From contig JAZLFH010000033.1 in NCBI GenBank assembly GCA_045615705.1, positions 1 through 15,991 of the forward strand: a stretch of 15,991 nt of DNA, written 5' to 3'. The stretch is from JAZLFH01 sp045615705 (GTDB taxonomy: Bacteria; Bacillota; Clostridia; UMGS1883). Positions 13,827 to 15,991 of the stretch are shown here, one piece after another. The position numbers were made by a program, and so were the translations under genes. Below the pieces are notes generated by a model. That model saw nothing but the letters and a program-made list of their open reading frames with translations. It had not been told where the DNA came from and ran no database searches. How positions within the stretch are numbered: the first letter of the stretch is position 1; each line of letters begins with the position of its first letter.

Positions 13827-15923
13827 TTATCTGTAAAACAGGATGTCCGAATATGATGCCAACGGCCAAGCATCTTTTGGAAGAATTTTCTCAAGGTTAT
13901 CGGCAGCATCTCGAAGTATTGACATTTGAGGAATAATATTATCCTTATAGAAAAATGCTTTTTTCTCCGGTGAAAGTATACTGTCCGCCTTAATTTCCAA
14001 ATCATTTAACTTTTTAACAGCAGTATAGAGTTTATCTTTATACTTTATGATTTCTTCCAAAAGTTTTCCTTCCGTATTGCTTCCGACACCGATTTGTTTT
14101 AGTTCTATTACAGTCTTTGCAAGTGTATCGGTACATTTAATTACCGCCGGAAGAATTTCATTATTTACCATTGAAATCATTGTTCTTGCTTCTATTCTGT
14201 GGTATTTTATGTACTTTTCAAGGTGTATTTCAAACCGTGCATAAAGTTCATTTTTGGTATATATTTTGTGCTTTTCAAAAAGATTAACTGCATCGTCCGT
14301 TAAGTAAGCATAAAATGCTTCAAGTGAGGTTTGGATATTTGAAAGTCCACGCTTTGTCGCTTCTTCAATCCACTCTTTTGAATAGCCGTTTCCGTTAAAC
14401 AAAATTCTCTTATGATTTTTTATTATTTCTGAAATTATTCTGTCTATCTCACTATCGACATCTTTTGCTTTTTCAAGTCTGTCCGCTATTTGGCACAGTG
14501 AATCGGCAACGGTTGTGTTTATAATAGTATTAATTCCTGCAATGGAAGCAGAAGAACCAACCATTCTGTACTCAAACTTATTACCGGTGAATGCGATGGG
14601 AGATGTTCTGTTCCTGTCCGATGTATCTTTTTCAAGTTTAACGACAGAATGCTGCTCTTTGATATCACAGGATTTCTTAGTTACCTTCTTGCCGTTTTCT
14701 ATATATTCAAGTACATCGCAAAGGTCCTCACCAAGGAACATAGAAATAACACACGGCGGTGCTTCATTTCCTCCGAGGCGAGCATCGTTACCCACATTTG
14801 CGGCTGCGGCTCTTATAATATCTGCATTCTCGTCAACTGCCTTTATGCAAGCACACAAGAACAAAAGAAATTTTCTGTTTGATGCAGGGTTAACTCCCGG
14901 CTCCAAAAGATTTTCTCCGCTGTCGGTTGAAAGCGACCAATTATTGTGCTTACCCGAACCGTTGATTCCTTTAAACGGCTTTTCCGTCAAAAGACAAACA
15001 AGATTATACCTTAATGCAACACGCCTCATCTCTTCCATAACGAGTTGGTTATGGTCGGTTGCCTTATTCACATCCTCATAAATGCAAGCGAGTTCGTGCT
15101 GACATGGTGCAACTTCATTGTGTTTAGTCTTGGCATAAACACCCAGTTTGTATAATTCCGAGTCAAGATCACGCATATACTCCGCAAGTCTTCCCCTGAT
15201 AGCCCCGAAATAGTGGTCATCAAGTTCCTGACCCTTTGGCGCTTCCGCTCCGAAAAGAGTTACTCCGGTAAATTTAAGGTCTTGTCTTGACATATAGTAA
15301 TCTCTCGGTATTAAGAAATATTCTTGTTCCGCACCTACCGAAGGAGTTACCCTTTTTGTTTTTGTATCTCCTAAAAATCTGAGTACCCTTATTGCTTGCT
15401 CGGAAATTGTTTTGTTTGACTTTAAAAGCGGTGTTTTTTTATCAAGTGCCTCGCCCGTATAACTGTAAAACACTGTCGGAACACAAAGAGTAACGCCTGC
15501 CTTATCCTGTTTTAAGAATGCCGGAGAAGTATAATCCCATTCCGTATATCCTCTTGCCTCAAAAGTAGCACGAAGTCCGCCGGATGGAAACGATGATGCA
15601 TCAGGCTCACCTTTTATGAGATTTTTGCCCGAAAATTTCATTATCATTTCACCGTTTTTGCCCTTGTCTATAAAGCCATCGTGCTTTTCTGCGGTAATTC
15701 CCGTAAGCGGTTGAAACCAATGCGTATAATGTGTCGCACCGCGTTCAATCGCCCATTCTTTCATCTTATCGGCAATTACATCGGCATCCTCCATTGAAAG
15801 CGGAACACCGTCTTCAATAGTTTTTTGGAGTGCGTTATATACATCTTTGGGAAGACGCTCTTTCATTTTAGAGTCATCAAATACATTGCACGCAAAAATT
15901 TCAGAAACATTTGTGTCTATCAT
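13827..15923 (-). CDS. glnN: Glutamine synthetase type III
   Basis: The 698-residue product matches type III glutamine synthetase (GlnN), which is ~700 residues against ~450 for type I. It condenses glutamate and ammonia with ATP in the cytoplasm. The N-terminus (NVSEIFACNVFDD, then RLPKDVY) is type III-specific. Shared glutamine-synthetase motifs follow in order: GAEQEYF (197-203, metal-binding glutamates), NGSGKHNNW (321-329) and GGNEAPP (384-390). AGAGGT stands 8 nt before ATG 15923. The 68 bp upstream to the window edge show no clear promoter, so regulation cannot be judged. It ends in a long-stem terminator. Confidence 0.97.
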   Translation of the reverse strand: MIDTNVSEIFACNVFDDSKMKERLPKDVYNALQKTIEDGVPLSMEDADVIADKMKEWAIERGATHYTHWFQPLTGITAEKHDGFIDKGKNGEMIMKFSGKNLIKGEPDASSFPSGGLRATFEARGYTEWDYTSPAFLKQDKAGVTLCVPTVFYSYTGEALDKKTPLLKSNKTISEQAIRVLRFLGDTKTKRVTPSVGAEQEYFLIPRDYYMSRQDLKFTGVTLFGAEAPKGQELDDHYFGAIRGRLAEYMRDLDSELYKLGVYAKTKHNEVAPCQHELACIYEDVNKATDHNQLVMEEMRRVALRYNLVCLLTEKPFKGINGSGKHNNWSLSTDSGENLLEPGVNPASNRKFLLFLCACIKAVDENADIIRAAAANVGNDARLGGNEAPPCVISMFLGEDLCDVLEYIENGKKVTKKSCDIKEQHSVVKLEKDTSDRNRTSPIAFTGNKFEYRMVGSSASIAGINTIINTTVADSLCQIADRLEKAKDVDSEIDRIISEIIKNHKRILFNGNGYSKEWIEEATKRGLSNIQTSLEAFYAYLTDDAVNLFEKHKIYTKNELYARFEIHLEKYIKYHRIEARTMISMVNNEILPAVIKCTDTLAKTVIELKQIGVGSNTEGKLLEEIIKYKDKLYTAVKKLNDLEIKADSILSPEKKAFFYKDNIIPQMSILRDAADNLEKILPKDAWPLASYSDILFYR

Positions 15924-15991
15924 AAAATGTACCTCTATCTGTTAAAAAGCATTAACAAGTCTGTAAATTCTGTCCATAATTACTACAGCCT

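Noticed and set aside
14515..15081. 188-codon plus-strand open frame
   Set aside because: It lies antisense inside the glutamine synthetase gene, which is supported by many motifs along its whole length.

Overview
The window looks like a chromosomal segment of a low-GC Gram-positive anaerobe, most likely a Clostridia member near Ruminococcaceae/Oscillospiraceae. The pointers are a type III glutamine synthetase, a FeoA/FeoB/FeoB-associated operon, half-size TSUP transporter genes, AGGAGG-type ribosome binding sites and tRNA genes with encoded CCA. Genus and species cannot be fixed from the sequence alone. Almost every gene is on the minus strand; the only convincing plus-strand gene is a transcriptional regulator.

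Layout. (a) 1-4234, minus: the 5' 1411 codons of a very large secreted heparinase II/III-type polysaccharide lyase. It carries a copper-amine-oxidase-like stalk domain and runs off the left edge. (b) 4235-5251: a ~1 kb divergent intergenic region with a run of five small hairpins in the presumed lyase leader, a 16-bp perfect palindrome and a promoter for the regulator. (c) 5252-6316, plus: an unusual regulator with a LacI-type ligand-binding domain and a C-terminal LuxR-type helix-turn-helix. It is placed to sense a breakdown product and control the lyase (inference). A 16-bp-stem terminator follows. (d) 6414-6758, minus: a four-helix-bundle (23S rRNA intervening-sequence family) protein. Upstream of it, 6811-7186 holds a very regular array of 13 short hairpins arranged as two similar composite elements. 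(e) 7218-7550, minus: four tRNA genes (transcribed Arg-His-Gln-Lys) ending in a strong terminator. (f) 7601-8266, minus: yceD-rpmF, behind a perfect consensus promoter and probably continuing into the tRNAs. (g) 8315-10691, minus: feoA-feoB plus a small Cys-rich membrane protein, joined by two ATGA overlaps; this is a ferrous iron uptake operon. (h) 10750-13006, minus: serC-serA, two of the three steps from 3-phosphoglycerate to serine, with a strong promoter and a terminator. (i) 13079-13776, minus: two overlapping half-length TauE/SafE (TSUP) permease genes. (j) 13827-15923, minus: type III glutamine synthetase, whose terminator stem contains the ribosome binding site of the following TSUP gene.

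Most of the right two thirds is ordinary housekeeping: iron uptake, serine and glutamine synthesis, ribosome and tRNA genes. The best candidates for undescribed biology are the four-helix-bundle gene with its hairpin array (6414-7186) and the lyase / sensor-regulator pair with its structured intergenic region (1-6316).
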